Below are positions 27,186 to 36,164 of a stretch of DNA of 64,000 bases, piece by piece. The notes under the pieces were generated by a model. The model saw only the letters and a list, made by a program, of their open reading frames with translations, made no database searches and was not told the origin of the DNA. Source of the DNA: Pelagicoccus enzymogenes (GTDB lineage Bacteria; Verrucomicrobiota; Verrucomicrobiia; Opitutales; Opitutaceae); assembly GCF_014803405.1 (NCBI RefSeq), contig NZ_JACYFG010000032.1:186001-250000 (forward strand). The letters are read 5' to 3'. The stretch's first letter is position 1; each line of letters begins with the position of its first letter. Position numbers and translations under genes: made by a program.

Positions 27186-27785
27186 ATGGCCGCGAAATAC
27201 GAAAACGAGCCACAGAGCCTCGGTGAAGTCATTGATCGCCTAGACGAGGCGGCCCAGAGGGAGCAGGCTGTTTCCCTAGAAGTAATGATGCAAGCGGTAG
27301 GCCGGCGTTCCTTCGGCCCGATCGTGCTGCTGGTGGGCGTGATTGCGATGTCGCCTCTGAGTGGAATTCCGACCTTGCCATCGCTTTTGGGCGTACTCGT
27401 GGTGCTCGTCGCCGGACAACTCGTAATTGGGCGAAAGCGATTTTGGATACCGAGTGGGCTGCTGGAGCGCTCCATCTCATCGAAGAAGGTAGAGAAAGGC
27501 CTTAACGCAGTGCGGCCGATTGGGCGTTTTGTGGACCGCTTTCTCAAACCCCGATTGACGGTTTTTACGAAGGGGATTGGTTCGTACGTAATGGCGGTGT
27601 TTTGCGTCCTGGTTGGAGCGACAATGCCTCCTCTGGAAGTCCTTCCGTTTCTCGCCACCAGTGCCGGATTGGTGCTGACATCTTTTGGATTAGCCATTAT
27701 CTCCCAAGATGGCGTGCTCGCTTTGTTTGCGATGGGCGGAACGAGTCTGATCGGCTTCCTCGCGGTCAAAGCATTGCTGTTTTAA
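27186..27785 (+). CDS. ExoD-like membrane protein
   Basis: 199 residues from the first ATG (a TTG five codons upstream is less likely). The N-terminal cytoplasmic part 'SLGEVIDRLDEAAQREQAVSL' (split), then 'LLVGVIAMSPLSGIPTLPSLLG' (split), several further hydrophobic segments and a final 'FAMGGTSLIGFLAVKALLF' match the ExoD family, first described for exopolysaccharide synthesis in rhizobia and also linked to alkaline-stress tolerance. About five membrane segments. Function here is unproven; membership in a redox/stress cluster fits a membrane-homeostasis role better than polymer synthesis. Confidence 0.8.
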   Translation: MAAKYENEPQSLGEVIDRLDEAAQREQAVSLEVMMQAVGRRSFGPIVLLVGVIAMSPLSGIPTLPSLLGVLVVLVAGQLVIGRKRFWIPSGLLERSISSKKVEKGLNAVRPIGRFVDRFLKPRLTVFTKGIGSYVMAVFCVLVGATMPPLEVLPFLATSAGLVLTSFGLAIISQDGVLALFAMGGTSLIGFLAVKALLF

Positions 27786-28036
27786 ATGTTCGCGATGGCG
27801 GGCATTTTGCTCGGTTTGGGAATCCGAACCTTGCAGATTGCAGTTGAAGGAAGCTTCTGCAGCCCTGCACCTCTGTTTTCAGAGACCGCATGAAAAAAGG
27901 CTCTTGGGGGTGCGAAAGAATTCTTAACGTGAATGATTCCGTTTTGGCATCGAAGTTGCGGCTCTCAACGCACCGTCGAGCAACCTCAACCCGTGGAATC
28001 ATGATGACGAACAGCACCTTGACCCCCCGCAGAGAC

Positions 28037-28612
28037 ATGCGGAAAAGATCTTTAGCGCTTTGCGCAGCGTTGGGAACCATGGTGATTCAGGGCTGCTCGC
28101 AGAGCGCCGTGACTGAGCCAAGCGACGACGTCTCCTTCGTGCGTCGCATCGCGGAGGCTCATCTGTCGCCAACTGATGGATACGAGACTGAGGGGATTGT
28201 AACGTTTGTACAAGAGAGAGACGGGATCAGAATCATAGCAGACGTGCGAAATCTGTCTGTCAACGGGAGGCATGGCTTCCACATTCACGAGACAGGCGAC
28301 TGTTCTGCCCCGGACGCAAGTTCAGCTGGTGGACATTTCAATCCGAGCGGCGAGGCCCATGCCGGGCCCATGGCTGACAAGCGTCACGTAGGTGACCTTG
28401 GCAACCTAGAGTCGTCGGAAGCGGGCGGAGCAATGTATGTAAGGGTCGACGAGCATATCCGCTTCGAAGGTGAAAACTCAATTATCGGCAAGGCTGTCGT
28501 GGTTCACGCAAAGGCTGACGACTTCAAGTCGCAGCCCTCCGGAGCGGCGGGGCCGCGCATCGCGTGCGGAGTGATCCAGTGGTCGGAACGTCCGGCTGAT
28601 AGCGAAGACTAG
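28037..28612 (+). CDS. sodC: Cu/Zn superoxide dismutase lipoprotein
   Basis: Dismutates superoxide in the periplasm or at the membrane. From the chosen start the protein has 191 residues with a lipoprotein signal ending V-I-Q-G-C (Cys20); starts at 28001 or 28004 would add a basic 11-12 residue leader and cannot be excluded. All metal ligands are present: His82 and His84 in 'HGFHIHETGDC', bridging His100 in 'GGHFNPSGEAH', His108, His117 and Asp120 in 'KRHVGDLGNL', and His157 in 'VVVHAKADDF'. Cys89 and Cys177 form the expected disulfide, and Arg174 in 'GPRIACGVI' is the electrostatic guide. Upstream 250 bp suggests it may have its own promoter. Confidence 0.93.
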   Translation: MRKRSLALCAALGTMVIQGCSQSAVTEPSDDVSFVRRIAEAHLSPTDGYETEGIVTFVQERDGIRIIADVRNLSVNGRHGFHIHETGDCSAPDASSAGGHFNPSGEAHAGPMADKRHVGDLGNLESSEAGGAMYVRVDEHIRFEGENSIIGKAVVVHAKADDFKSQPSGAAGPRIACGVIQWSERPADSED

Positions 28613-28756
28613 AGATCGCAGTTTACGCCACATCTTTACCTCAGAATCCAGCGACTGGACTTGGGAGAAACGCACTCGGCCAGACTATGGAGTTTGGCCG
28701 CGGTGAACGCTGCCGTATCGCAGCAAACCGATGAATACGAAAACACGGGAATTATT

Positions 28757-30511
28757 ATGAAGACAACTGCCGCAGATGTAATGATAGACTGTTTGATCGA
28801 CTGGGGAGTCGATACGATTTTTGGAATGCCAGGCGATGGGATCAATGGTCTGATGGAGTCGCTCCGAACGCGTAGTGACAAAATTCGCTTCGTCCAAGTC
28901 AGGCATGAGGAATCAGCTGCTTTCATGGCTGTAGCGTATGCGAAATATACTGGAAGATTGGGCGTTTGCCTGGCGACTTCCGGACCTGGTGGCCTACATC
29001 TCTTGAATGGTCTTTACGACGCTAAGCTCGACGGCGCTCCCGTACTCGCAATCACTGGGCACCACTTTCACGACTTGATTGACCAGCACTCGCAGCAGGA
29101 CGTGAACTTGGACCGCGTATTCATGGATGTATCTGTCTACAACACGAGAGTGATGGGGCCGAAGCACGTGGAAGGCGTTACTCACCTTGCCTGTCGAAAC
29201 GCCCTCGGCAAGCGAGGCGTTGCCCACGTCAACTTCCCTGTTGATTTCCAGTCGATGCCACTGAAGGCAGGCAACGCGTCGACGCGAAACGTTGATCGCT
29301 ACTACCTTGCCAAAAAAGGGAAGCCGCGAGAGCTCCCTGGGGAGGATCAAATCATGGAAGCGGCAGCGTTGTTGAACTCGGGGAAAAGGGTCGTCATCCT
29401 AGCAGGCCAAGGAGCGCTTGGCGCCACCGAAGAGCTTCTGGCCGTTGCCGAAAAACTGGGCGCGCCCATTGTCAAGGCTCTCTTGGGCAAGGCGTGCGTG
29501 CCCGACGATAACCCCATGACAACGGGAGGTATCGGATTATTGGGTACGCTGCCTTCCGAGGAAGCTATCAAGAGCTGCGACCTGCTTTTTATGGTGGGAA
29601 CATCTTTTCCGTACGTCGAATTTTTACCGAAAGCGACGCAGGCGAGATGCGTACAGATCGACATCGACCCATGCAAAATCGGACTACGTTTCCCGGCAGA
29701 TGTTGGTCTGGTGGGTGACAGCGCGCAAACCTTGAACGCTCTCATCCCCCATCTGCAGAGAAAAGAGGACCGATCGTTTCTAGAGAAGGCTCAGAATGGA
29801 CGCAAAAAGTGGTGGAAGCTGATGCAGGCCCGCGGCGAACGCGAAGACGTGCCAATGAAACCGCAAGTCGTAGCTTGGGAACTCGGGAAACGATTGCAAA
29901 GCGACGCGGTCGTCAGCTCAGATTCCGGCACGATCACCTCTTGGTGGGCTAGGCAAATACCCGCCAAAAAGGGACAAAAGTATTCATTATCTGGAACATT
30001 GGCTTCCATGGCGAATGGCCTACCTTATACCATCGCGGCTCAACTAGCGTATCCAGAGCGTCAATGCGTGGCATTCGTTGGCGATGGGGGATTCTCGATG
30101 CTGATGGGCGAGTTTGCCACAGCGGTGCGCTACAAGCTTCCGATCAAGGTCATCGTCGTTTCGAACGAAACCTTGGGGCAGATCAAGTGGGAGCAAATGG
30201 TCTTTTTAGGTAACCCGGAGTATGGTTGCGATTTGCATCCCATCGACTTTGCGAAGTTCGCTGAAGCCTGCGGGGGGCATGGCTTTCGGATCGAGGACCC
30301 AAAAGATTGCGGAAATATCCTGGACGAGGCCCTCGCCTGCGAGGGACCGGTCGTCATCGATGCAATAGTTGACAAGCAAGAGCCGCCGCTTCCAGCGAAG
30401 ATCGAGTTCGAGCAAGCGAAGAATTTCACCCTCTCCATGATGCGGGGAGAGAAGTACCGCTCTAGCGTGATCAAGACGGTCGCCAAGAATCGAGCGAAAG
30501 AAATGGTTTAG
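28757..30511 (+). CDS. PoxB-like pyruvate oxidase (quinone-dependent), TPP enzyme
   Basis: 584 residues of the thiamine-diphosphate family; best match is pyruvate:quinone oxidoreductase, which decarboxylates pyruvate to acetate and passes electrons to quinones. Glu in 'VRHEESAAFMA' activates TPP; 'GDGGFSMLMGEF' to 'VSNETLGQIKWEQ' is the G-D-G...N metal-TPP motif; 'AVVSSDSGTITSWWARQ' (in part) is typical of the Pyr/PP interface. A basic C-terminal helix ('RSSVIKTVAKNRAKEMV') could be the membrane-contacting tail of PoxB. GGGA ten bases upstream supports this ATG over one 32 codons earlier. Together with NDH-2 it offers two non-pumping electron inputs. Acetolactate synthase-like or other TPP oxidases are less likely alternatives. 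Confidence 0.85.
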   Translation: MKTTAADVMIDCLIDWGVDTIFGMPGDGINGLMESLRTRSDKIRFVQVRHEESAAFMAVAYAKYTGRLGVCLATSGPGGLHLLNGLYDAKLDGAPVLAITGHHFHDLIDQHSQQDVNLDRVFMDVSVYNTRVMGPKHVEGVTHLACRNALGKRGVAHVNFPVDFQSMPLKAGNASTRNVDRYYLAKKGKPRELPGEDQIMEAAALLNSGKRVVILAGQGALGATEELLAVAEKLGAPIVKALLGKACVPDDNPMTTGGIGLLGTLPSEEAIKSCDLLFMVGTSFPYVEFLPKATQARCVQIDIDPCKIGLRFPADVGLVGDSAQTLNALIPHLQRKEDRSFLEKAQNGRKKWWKLMQARGEREDVPMKPQVVAWELGKRLQSDAVVSSDSGTITSWWARQIPAKKGQKYSLSGTLASMANGLPYTIAAQLAYPERQCVAFVGDGGFSMLMGEFATAVRYKLPIKVIVVSNETLGQIKWEQMVFLGNPEYGCDLHPIDFAKFAEACGGHGFRIEDPKDCGNILDEALACEGPVVIDAIVDKQEPPLPAKIEFEQAKNFTLSMMRGEKYRSSVIKTVAKNRAKEMV

Positions 30512-30537
30512 CTACAACTCAACTGTGGGGGAATGAT

Positions 30538-31638
30538 ATGAACGATACGAAATTGGGAAAGTCGCGCATGGTTTCGAACTACTTGGGGGAGCGCAGCAAG
30601 CCGAAGCAAGGTTGCTTGACCATTGCAATGCGCTGTGAAGGCGGGGGCGAAGCGCAGCCTGAGCACGCCAAGCGCTTGCGAAGCAAGCTGCGCGAGCAAA
30701 AGGAGAAATGGGAGGCGAAGGGCACCTTTCCGCAGGTGGGAGACGCAATATTGCGTCACGGGGAAGCCCTCGCGGAGGATGCTGAGAAGTGGAACGGCCT
30801 CTATGAGGGCGCGTGTATACACTTATCCGATACGGGGGCCAGTCTCGTCAAGTTGCCGAAGGCTCCGGAAGAAGGCACATGGGCGGGACATCGCTTTCGC
30901 TTTCGTCCCGCTGCAGAGGCCTTGTCGAGCCGCCGCGAGTTTCTTGCGCTCAGTCTCAACACCGAGTGTCCTCAGCTCTTTCACTACGACGGAAAGGCGG
31001 CGTTTCTCTATCGGACCTTTCAGCTTCCTAGAGGATTGCGCGACCGTTTGCGAAGCGACGGCTCTATCGATGCGAATCCGGAAGATCGCGATCGCTTGGA
31101 GGCTTGCTTTCGCGACATCGCTGTCTCTTTGAATGGCTTGGACGACGCTCATCGGTTGCCCTTGCTGCTCATCGGCAGGAAATCACTGGTATCGCGATTC
31201 GAGGAGTCCTGCCAGTATCCGCAGGGAGAGATCTTGGCGACGCACGAGAGCGATGCCCCGGCAGACGAGGAGGGCGTCGCTCGGGTTTGCGGCGCGTTCT
31301 GCCTGCGACAATACGAAGCGGCAACCCGCGACGGTCTAGACGAGCTGGAGAAGCGACGGGTGTCGGAGAACGGGGCTCTAAGCACGGACGTTGCTAAGAT
31401 CGTGCAAGCTGCGGAAAGCGGGCGGGTGGCCCTTTGCGCGATTGATCGGGAAGCTGAGGTCTGGTTGAAGCGAGTAGGCTTCGACGAGTTGAGGGAAGCG
31501 GCGCCTGGCGATGGGCCGGAGGCCTTCGAGGCCCTTGACTGCATTTTTGCCGAAGGGGTACAAAAGGGGGCTACCACGCTGGTCGTCGACGCGGAAAGGG
31601 TTCCCGGTGGTGGGCCGGTTGCCGCTCTCTTGGATTGA
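30538..31638 (+). CDS. baeRF-type (bacterial eRF1-like) protein
   Basis: 366 residues without signal or membrane segments. The pattern fits the bacterial archaeo-eukaryotic release factor families: an N-terminal alpha/beta domain with charged helices ('AKRLRSKLREQKEKWEAKG', 'FFxL-like' strands 'CIHLSDTGASLVKLP'), a middle domain, and a C-terminal domain with 'AAESGRVALCAIDREAEVW', 'ALDCIFAEGVQKGATTLVV' and 'VPGGGPVAALL', matching the G-R-V and terminal G-G-x-V-A-A marks of that group. Homologues are thought to act on the ribosome, perhaps in stress rescue, but none is well characterised. GGGGG precedes the ATG. Position 26 bp after the pyruvate oxidase gene implies co-transcription with redox genes. 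Confidence 0.7.
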   Translation: MNDTKLGKSRMVSNYLGERSKPKQGCLTIAMRCEGGGEAQPEHAKRLRSKLREQKEKWEAKGTFPQVGDAILRHGEALAEDAEKWNGLYEGACIHLSDTGASLVKLPKAPEEGTWAGHRFRFRPAAEALSSRREFLALSLNTECPQLFHYDGKAAFLYRTFQLPRGLRDRLRSDGSIDANPEDRDRLEACFRDIAVSLNGLDDAHRLPLLLIGRKSLVSRFEESCQYPQGEILATHESDAPADEEGVARVCGAFCLRQYEAATRDGLDELEKRRVSENGALSTDVAKIVQAAESGRVALCAIDREAEVWLKRVGFDELREAAPGDGPEAFEALDCIFAEGVQKGATTLVVDAERVPGGGPVAALLD

Positions 31639-31673
31639 AAGCGGCGTCAGCTGGCTTCGCCAATCAGCGTTCG

Positions 31674-32807
31674 CTAACAGCCGAGGTGGAAGAAGAAGCG
31701 TGATCCTTGATCGAGTGAGGATTCGATCCAAATTTCGCCGTCATGGGCCTCGACGATCTTCTTGCAAATGGATAGCCCCAGTCCTGAGCCCTTCGTCCCT
31801 TTGCTTGATGCGAGGCGTTCGAAGGGCAAAAAGATGCGGGTTGAATGGTCTTCGTCGATACCGATCCCGTTGTCCTCTACGCAAATCACGGTCAGCCCGT
31901 CCTCCTGTGAGCTGCTAATTTTGACCACCGGGGGAACACCGTCGCGGCTGTATTTCAGACCGTTTCCGATCAGGTTTTGCAGAACGTGACAAACGAGGCC
32001 GGCGTCGCCACGGATAGGGGACATGTCCATCGCTTCGACGGTACCCTTGGTTTCTTTGATTGTCTCGCGAAGCGTGGCGCAGACGTCTTCTACGAGCGAG
32101 TTTGGATCGAGCTTCTCCTTAACGATCGCTTTGCGGCCGAGGCTAGATAGCTTTTGCAGGTCACGGACGAGATTGATCGAGCGCTTGGCGCTGCTCCTGA
32201 GCAGATCGAGGCATTCCCAGGCTTCAGTGGTTATCTTACCCTTTGAAAGCTCCAACTCGATCAGTTGGGCGAAGCCTTGGATCGCGTCGAGCGGGGAGAC
32301 CAAGTCGTGCGCTGCCATGCTGCCGAAGTACTGCAGGTCGGCGAGGCTGTCCTCGAGCTTGCACTTCTGCGCCCAGCGTTCCATAGCGTAGCGGATGCTG
32401 CGCAGCAAGGTGCGGGGCGTTATCTCCTCCTTGCTCAAAAAGTCCATGGCTCCTAGCTTGAGGGCTTCCTCGCCAAGGTTCAGGTCGGAGATCGCGGTCA
32501 GGACGACGATTGGAAGGGACGGGCAGTTTTGCAGAAAAAGGCTGAGCGTGTCCAATCCCACGGTTTCGGGAAGGCCGAGGTCGAGGATCGCCAAGTTGAC
32601 CGGCTGCGATTTCGCGATTCGCAAGGCATCCGTCAGATTGGTTGCCCGAGTGATGTTCGCCTCGCTGAAGCTACGGGCCGAAAGCACGAAAAGCTCCGCG
32701 TGATCGTCGTTGTCCTCTACGAGCAACAATTCAATTTTGGACGCGCTTCGACGTGCTCGTGGTGCTTTGATCGTATCGGGCATGCGTTTTCGTTTGCTTC
32801 GCTGCAT
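31674..32807 (-). CDS. Hybrid REC-histidine kinase
   Basis: 377 residues with an inverted domain order: an N-terminal receiver domain, then a kinase core, and no sensor or membrane segment. Receiver: 'IELLLVEDNDDHAELF' (acidic pocket) and Asp76 in 'LAILDLGLP'. Kinase: His167 in 'GSMAAHDLVSPLDAIQGF' (HisKA), N box 'LIGNGLKYS', 'VEDNGIGIDEDH' (G1), and 'GTKGSGLGLSICKKIVEAH' (G2). A start eight codons inside is possible. Such proteins receive a phosphate at REC that tunes their own kinase, so they act mid-pathway. It diverges from the ethylene-type sensor kinase with only 165 bp between, so shared regulation is likely. Tail-to-tail with the baeRF gene. Confidence 0.9.
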   Translation of the reverse strand: MQRSKRKRMPDTIKAPRARRSASKIELLLVEDNDDHAELFVLSARSFSEANITRATNLTDALRIAKSQPVNLAILDLGLPETVGLDTLSLFLQNCPSLPIVVLTAISDLNLGEEALKLGAMDFLSKEEITPRTLLRSIRYAMERWAQKCKLEDSLADLQYFGSMAAHDLVSPLDAIQGFAQLIELELSKGKITTEAWECLDLLRSSAKRSINLVRDLQKLSSLGRKAIVKEKLDPNSLVEDVCATLRETIKETKGTVEAMDMSPIRGDAGLVCHVLQNLIGNGLKYSRDGVPPVVKISSSQEDGLTVICVEDNGIGIDEDHSTRIFLPFERLASSKGTKGSGLGLSICKKIVEAHDGEIWIESSLDQGSRFFFHLGC

Positions 32808-32972
32808 CCCTGTCGCATCGAGGGAAGTACGAGGCTGATAGACGAACTACGATTCGCGCAATTTGTCGTTTGGCAAGTTCAGCCTTACGTTTGTAAGTGA
32901 AATCTGAGGAACGCAGCAGGGAAATGCGCGTACCGGCTTGCGGTTGTACCCGGACCTGTTTGAGTTCCACCC

Positions 32973-35900
32973 GTGCCCTCCTCTTCAAATTTGCTTAAGT
33001 GGCGGTTCGAGATTCTGGTTACGCTCGCCATCGTCGCCGGTCTTTTCCTGCTAGCTTACCTGCTCCCTTCGGACTACGTGGAGCGGCTGTGCGCGGCTGA
33101 CTACATGCCGCATGGCCATTGCTACTTCTGGGAGCCGGACATCCTTTGGCTGCATGTCGGCTCGGACAGCCTCGTGGCTTTGAGCTACTTCACGATTCCG
33201 CTCTGCCTCGTCCTGCTGGTGAGGAGACGCAAAGGGTTGAGGTTCCGTGGGGTCTTTTGGTTGTTTAGCCTGTTCATCCTGTTTTGCGGCCTGACTCATG
33301 TGTTCGAAATTTACAGCGTATGGTACGGTGCCTATCGCCTGACGGGCCTGGTTAAGCTGGCCACGGCTCTGGCGTCCGTCGCGACGGCGATCTATCTGGT
33401 CCGCTCCCTACCGATGCTTATAAAGCTTCCGCTGCAGCAGGAATACCGGGAGGTAGAGTCCAAGCTGAGCGAACGAGACAGCCTTTTCCGGGCAATGTTG
33501 ACCGGGGGTCAGGAAGCCTTCGTGAGCGTCAATCCAGTGGAAGGCGAAAACGGGGCCGCGACATCCTTTCTCGTCGACGAATTCAATGAGCTTGCCGCTT
33601 CCGAGCTGAGGGGCGAAGGCGAGAGCTTGCAAGGTCAAGCGATCGACGAGGCGCTGTCCTTTGCTCGCCAAGTCGACTTGGGCGGGATCTTGCAAGGAGC
33701 GTTTCGAAGCGGCGAACCGCAGCGTTTCGAGTTCGAAGTGCAGGAGGAAGAAAAGGAAGCGCGTTGGATCAATCTGCGAGTCGTGCCCGCTGGCTCTCGC
33801 TTGGCCATCTTTTTCATGGACGTATCCGCGGAGCGTCTGACGGAGAAGCGCTTCCGGAAAGAGCTTGAAGAGAGGTTTACCGTTGCGTCGAAGGAGCGCG
33901 ACGCGAATGCGGCTCGCGCTCAAGCTGCTATGTCAGCCGCGGCTCATGGCATCCTGGTGGTGGACGGGAAGGGGAAGATTGTGCAGTGCAATCGGGAATT
34001 GTTGGAGATTTTTGGATACACGGAAACGGAACTGGTGGGCGAACCCGTCGATACTTTGGTACCCGTGGAGGCAAGAGGTCGCCATTCGTCCCATATGGCG
34101 AGTTTTGGAGAGAAGCCTTCCCGGCGAACCATGGGGAAGGCGATTCAGAATCTTTCCGGAAGAAGAAAGGATGGAACGACCTTTCCTGTTGAGATCGGAC
34201 TGAATCCTTTCGAGACCCCGGAGGGACGGTTCGTCTGCGCCTCGGTGGTAGATGTCACCGAGCGTCTGGAGGCAAGGGCGGCGCTGCGGGAAAGCGAGCT
34301 ATTGCTGCAGCAGGCGACCAGCGGTGGAAACGTTGGGATTTGGCACTGGTATGACGTGACAGAGGACAAGCTCTATTGGAGTCCGAAAATGTATGAGTTG
34401 CTTGGATACGAGCCAGATGAATTCGAAGCGAGCTACGAAAAGTTCAAGGAATTGCTGCATCCAGAAGACTTCAAGCCGACCTTGGAGGCCCTGAAGAACA
34501 GCTTCGGCAACAAGTCCCATTTTGAACAAGATCATCGCCTCCTGACGAAAAAGAACGGCTACCGCTGGTTCTTCACGGCAGGCCAGCTTGTGGAAGACCA
34601 ACGGACCGGAAAAACCAAGATGGTGGGGTCGATTATCGACGTGCAAAAACGCAAGGACCACGAGCGCGAGATCGAGCAAATCAACGATACGCTTGCCTCG
34701 AAAAACGTTGAAATGGAACAGATGACTTATGCCGTTTCGCATGACCTGAAGGCGCCCCTTGTATCGATACTTGGCTTGGTGAATCTGCTTGAAGTCGGAG
34801 GTTTCGACATGGGTGAGGATGCCGCAGGTTTGCTGAAGCGCGTGGAAAAGGCGGCTCGCCAAATGCAAAACCTGATCAACGACATGCTGGAGATGGGCAA
34901 GGTCGGCAAGGTCGAGGGCGCTCCGGAGGATGTGGATACCAAGGAAGTGCTGGCAGAGGTTCGAGACCTCTTCGAGGCGGATATCAATCGCCTGGGGTGC
35001 GAGGTTCGCATCGACGAGGAGATCCCTCGGATCTGGACGCAGTCCAAACTGCTGCGACAAGCAGCCCAGAACTTGATTGCCAACGCACTCAAGTATGGAT
35101 GCACGGCGGAAAACCCAAAGATCGAAATATTTTCTAGACGCTCGCAGGATTGGGTCGATCTAATCGTGCAGGACAACGGGAAAGGCATACCTGAGAGCAA
35201 TCGTGAGGATGTATTCAAATTGTTCAGACGCTTGGAGCAAACTGGCGATGGCAGCGGGCTTGGCTTGGCAATCGTAGCAAAGATCATGGGGTCTTTAAAT
35301 GGTCGCGCATTCGTCGAGGGGCACGAGGGAGCGGGAGCGAGGTTCGTGTTGCGCTTCCCGCTGGATAAGCAGCAAGCGCCCTCGAGCCACGACGCCGTAA
35401 AGGATCAGGGGCCACGGCTGATCTTCTCTGACCAAAGCAAACTAGCTCCCAAGCCTCGCTCCATGGCGGGCCTAGGAGAGCAATTTAAGAAGTTCGTCTA
35501 CGCGACCGCCCACGACTTCAACGCGCCTTTGGTCACGATCAAAGGGCACTTGGACTTCTTGTTGACTCATGGGGCGGATGAGCTCGAACCGGACTTCCGC
35601 AAGCTTGTCGAACAAAGCAACAATGCGGCGAATCACATGACCGAGTATCTCGAGGCTCTCGTGAAATACGGGGAGGCCATTTTGGACGAGAAGCAAACGG
35701 GAACCGTGAAAGCGGAGCTCCAGCCTTTGGTTGGCGAAATCGTCGACAAGTGGAGGCTCGCTGAGGATCACGAGCATGTATCCATAAAGCTGCCACAGCT
35801 GCCGGCCGTCGATTGCATCAATGTTAACCTCATGCGGAACCTCTTCGAGAACCTGCTGGAGAATGCAGTTCGTTTCGCCAGCGAAAACGAGAGGCCTGAG

Positions 35901-36164
35901 GTCGAACTAGGCGTAACGGAGGCGGACTCGTTTTGGGCTTTTAGCATCCAGGACAATGGTCCCGGGGTCGCCTCCCATGGCAATCTCTCGTCTCTGGCGC
36001 CGTTCGGACGATTGGGATTGCAGGACGTCGACAAAACCGGAATTGGTTTGGCTACTTGCAAGTTGATCGTTGAGTTGCATGGAGGAGAGATTTGGATGGA
36101 TCCAGATTGCCAAAAGGGAGCGAAGATCCATTTCACGATTCGAAAAGTTGGGGCAAGTAAATGA
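32973..36164 (+). CDS. Ethylene-receptor-like sensor kinase with three PAS domains and two tandem kinase cores
   Basis: 1,063 residues, GTG start. A first membrane helix (residues 13-31) precedes a three-helix domain in which Asp65, Tyr72, Ile75-Pro76, Cys105 and His109 keep exactly the spacing of Asp25, Tyr32, Ile35-Pro36, Cys65 and His69 in Arabidopsis ETR1, where Cys65 and His69 hold the Cu(I) that binds ethylene. Next are three PAS-like domains (about 165-290, 310-435, 440-560). Kinase core 1 has His590 in 'YAVSHDLKAPL', N box 'LIANALKYG' and G boxes 'DNGKGIP' and 'GSGLGLAIV'. Core 2 has His847 in 'YATAHDFNAPL', 'LLENAVRFA', 'DNGPGV' and 'GIGLATCK'. Two complete cores in one chain are rare. 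The response-regulator gene overlaps its stop by 4 bases. The ligand (ethylene or another copper-bound small molecule) is inferred. Confidence 0.9.
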   Translation: MPSSSNLLKWRFEILVTLAIVAGLFLLAYLLPSDYVERLCAADYMPHGHCYFWEPDILWLHVGSDSLVALSYFTIPLCLVLLVRRRKGLRFRGVFWLFSLFILFCGLTHVFEIYSVWYGAYRLTGLVKLATALASVATAIYLVRSLPMLIKLPLQQEYREVESKLSERDSLFRAMLTGGQEAFVSVNPVEGENGAATSFLVDEFNELAASELRGEGESLQGQAIDEALSFARQVDLGGILQGAFRSGEPQRFEFEVQEEEKEARWINLRVVPAGSRLAIFFMDVSAERLTEKRFRKELEERFTVASKERDANAARAQAAMSAAAHGILVVDGKGKIVQCNRELLEIFGYTETELVGEPVDTLVPVEARGRHSSHMASFGEKPSRRTMGKAIQNLSGRRKDGTTFPVEIGLNPFETPEGRFVCASVVDVTERLEARAALRESELLLQQATSGGNVGIWHWYDVTEDKLYWSPKMYELLGYEPDEFEASYEKFKELLHPEDFKPTLEALKNSFGNKSHFEQDHRLLTKKNGYRWFFTAGQLVEDQRTGKTKMVGSIIDVQKRKDHEREIEQINDTLASKNVEMEQMTYAVSHDLKAPLVSILGLVNLLEVGGFDMGEDAAGLLKRVEKAARQMQNLINDMLEMGKVGKVEGAPEDVDTKEVLAEVRDLFEADINRLGCEVRIDEEIPRIWTQSKLLRQAAQNLIANALKYGCTAENPKIEIFSRRSQDWVDLIVQDNGKGIPESNREDVFKLFRRLEQTGDGSGLGLAIVAKIMGSLNGRAFVEGHEGAGARFVLRFPLDKQQAPSSHDAVKDQGPRLIFSDQSKLAPKPRSMAGLGEQFKKFVYATAHDFNAPLVTIKGHLDFLLTHGADELEPDFRKLVEQSNNAANHMTEYLEALVKYGEAILDEKQTGTVKAELQPLVGEIVDKWRLAEDHEHVSIKLPQLPAVDCINVNLMRNLFENLLENAVRFASENERPEVELGVTEADSFWAFSIQDNGPGVASHGNLSSLAPFGRLGLQDVDKTGIGLATCKLIVELHGGEIWMDPDCQKGAKIHFTIRKVGASK

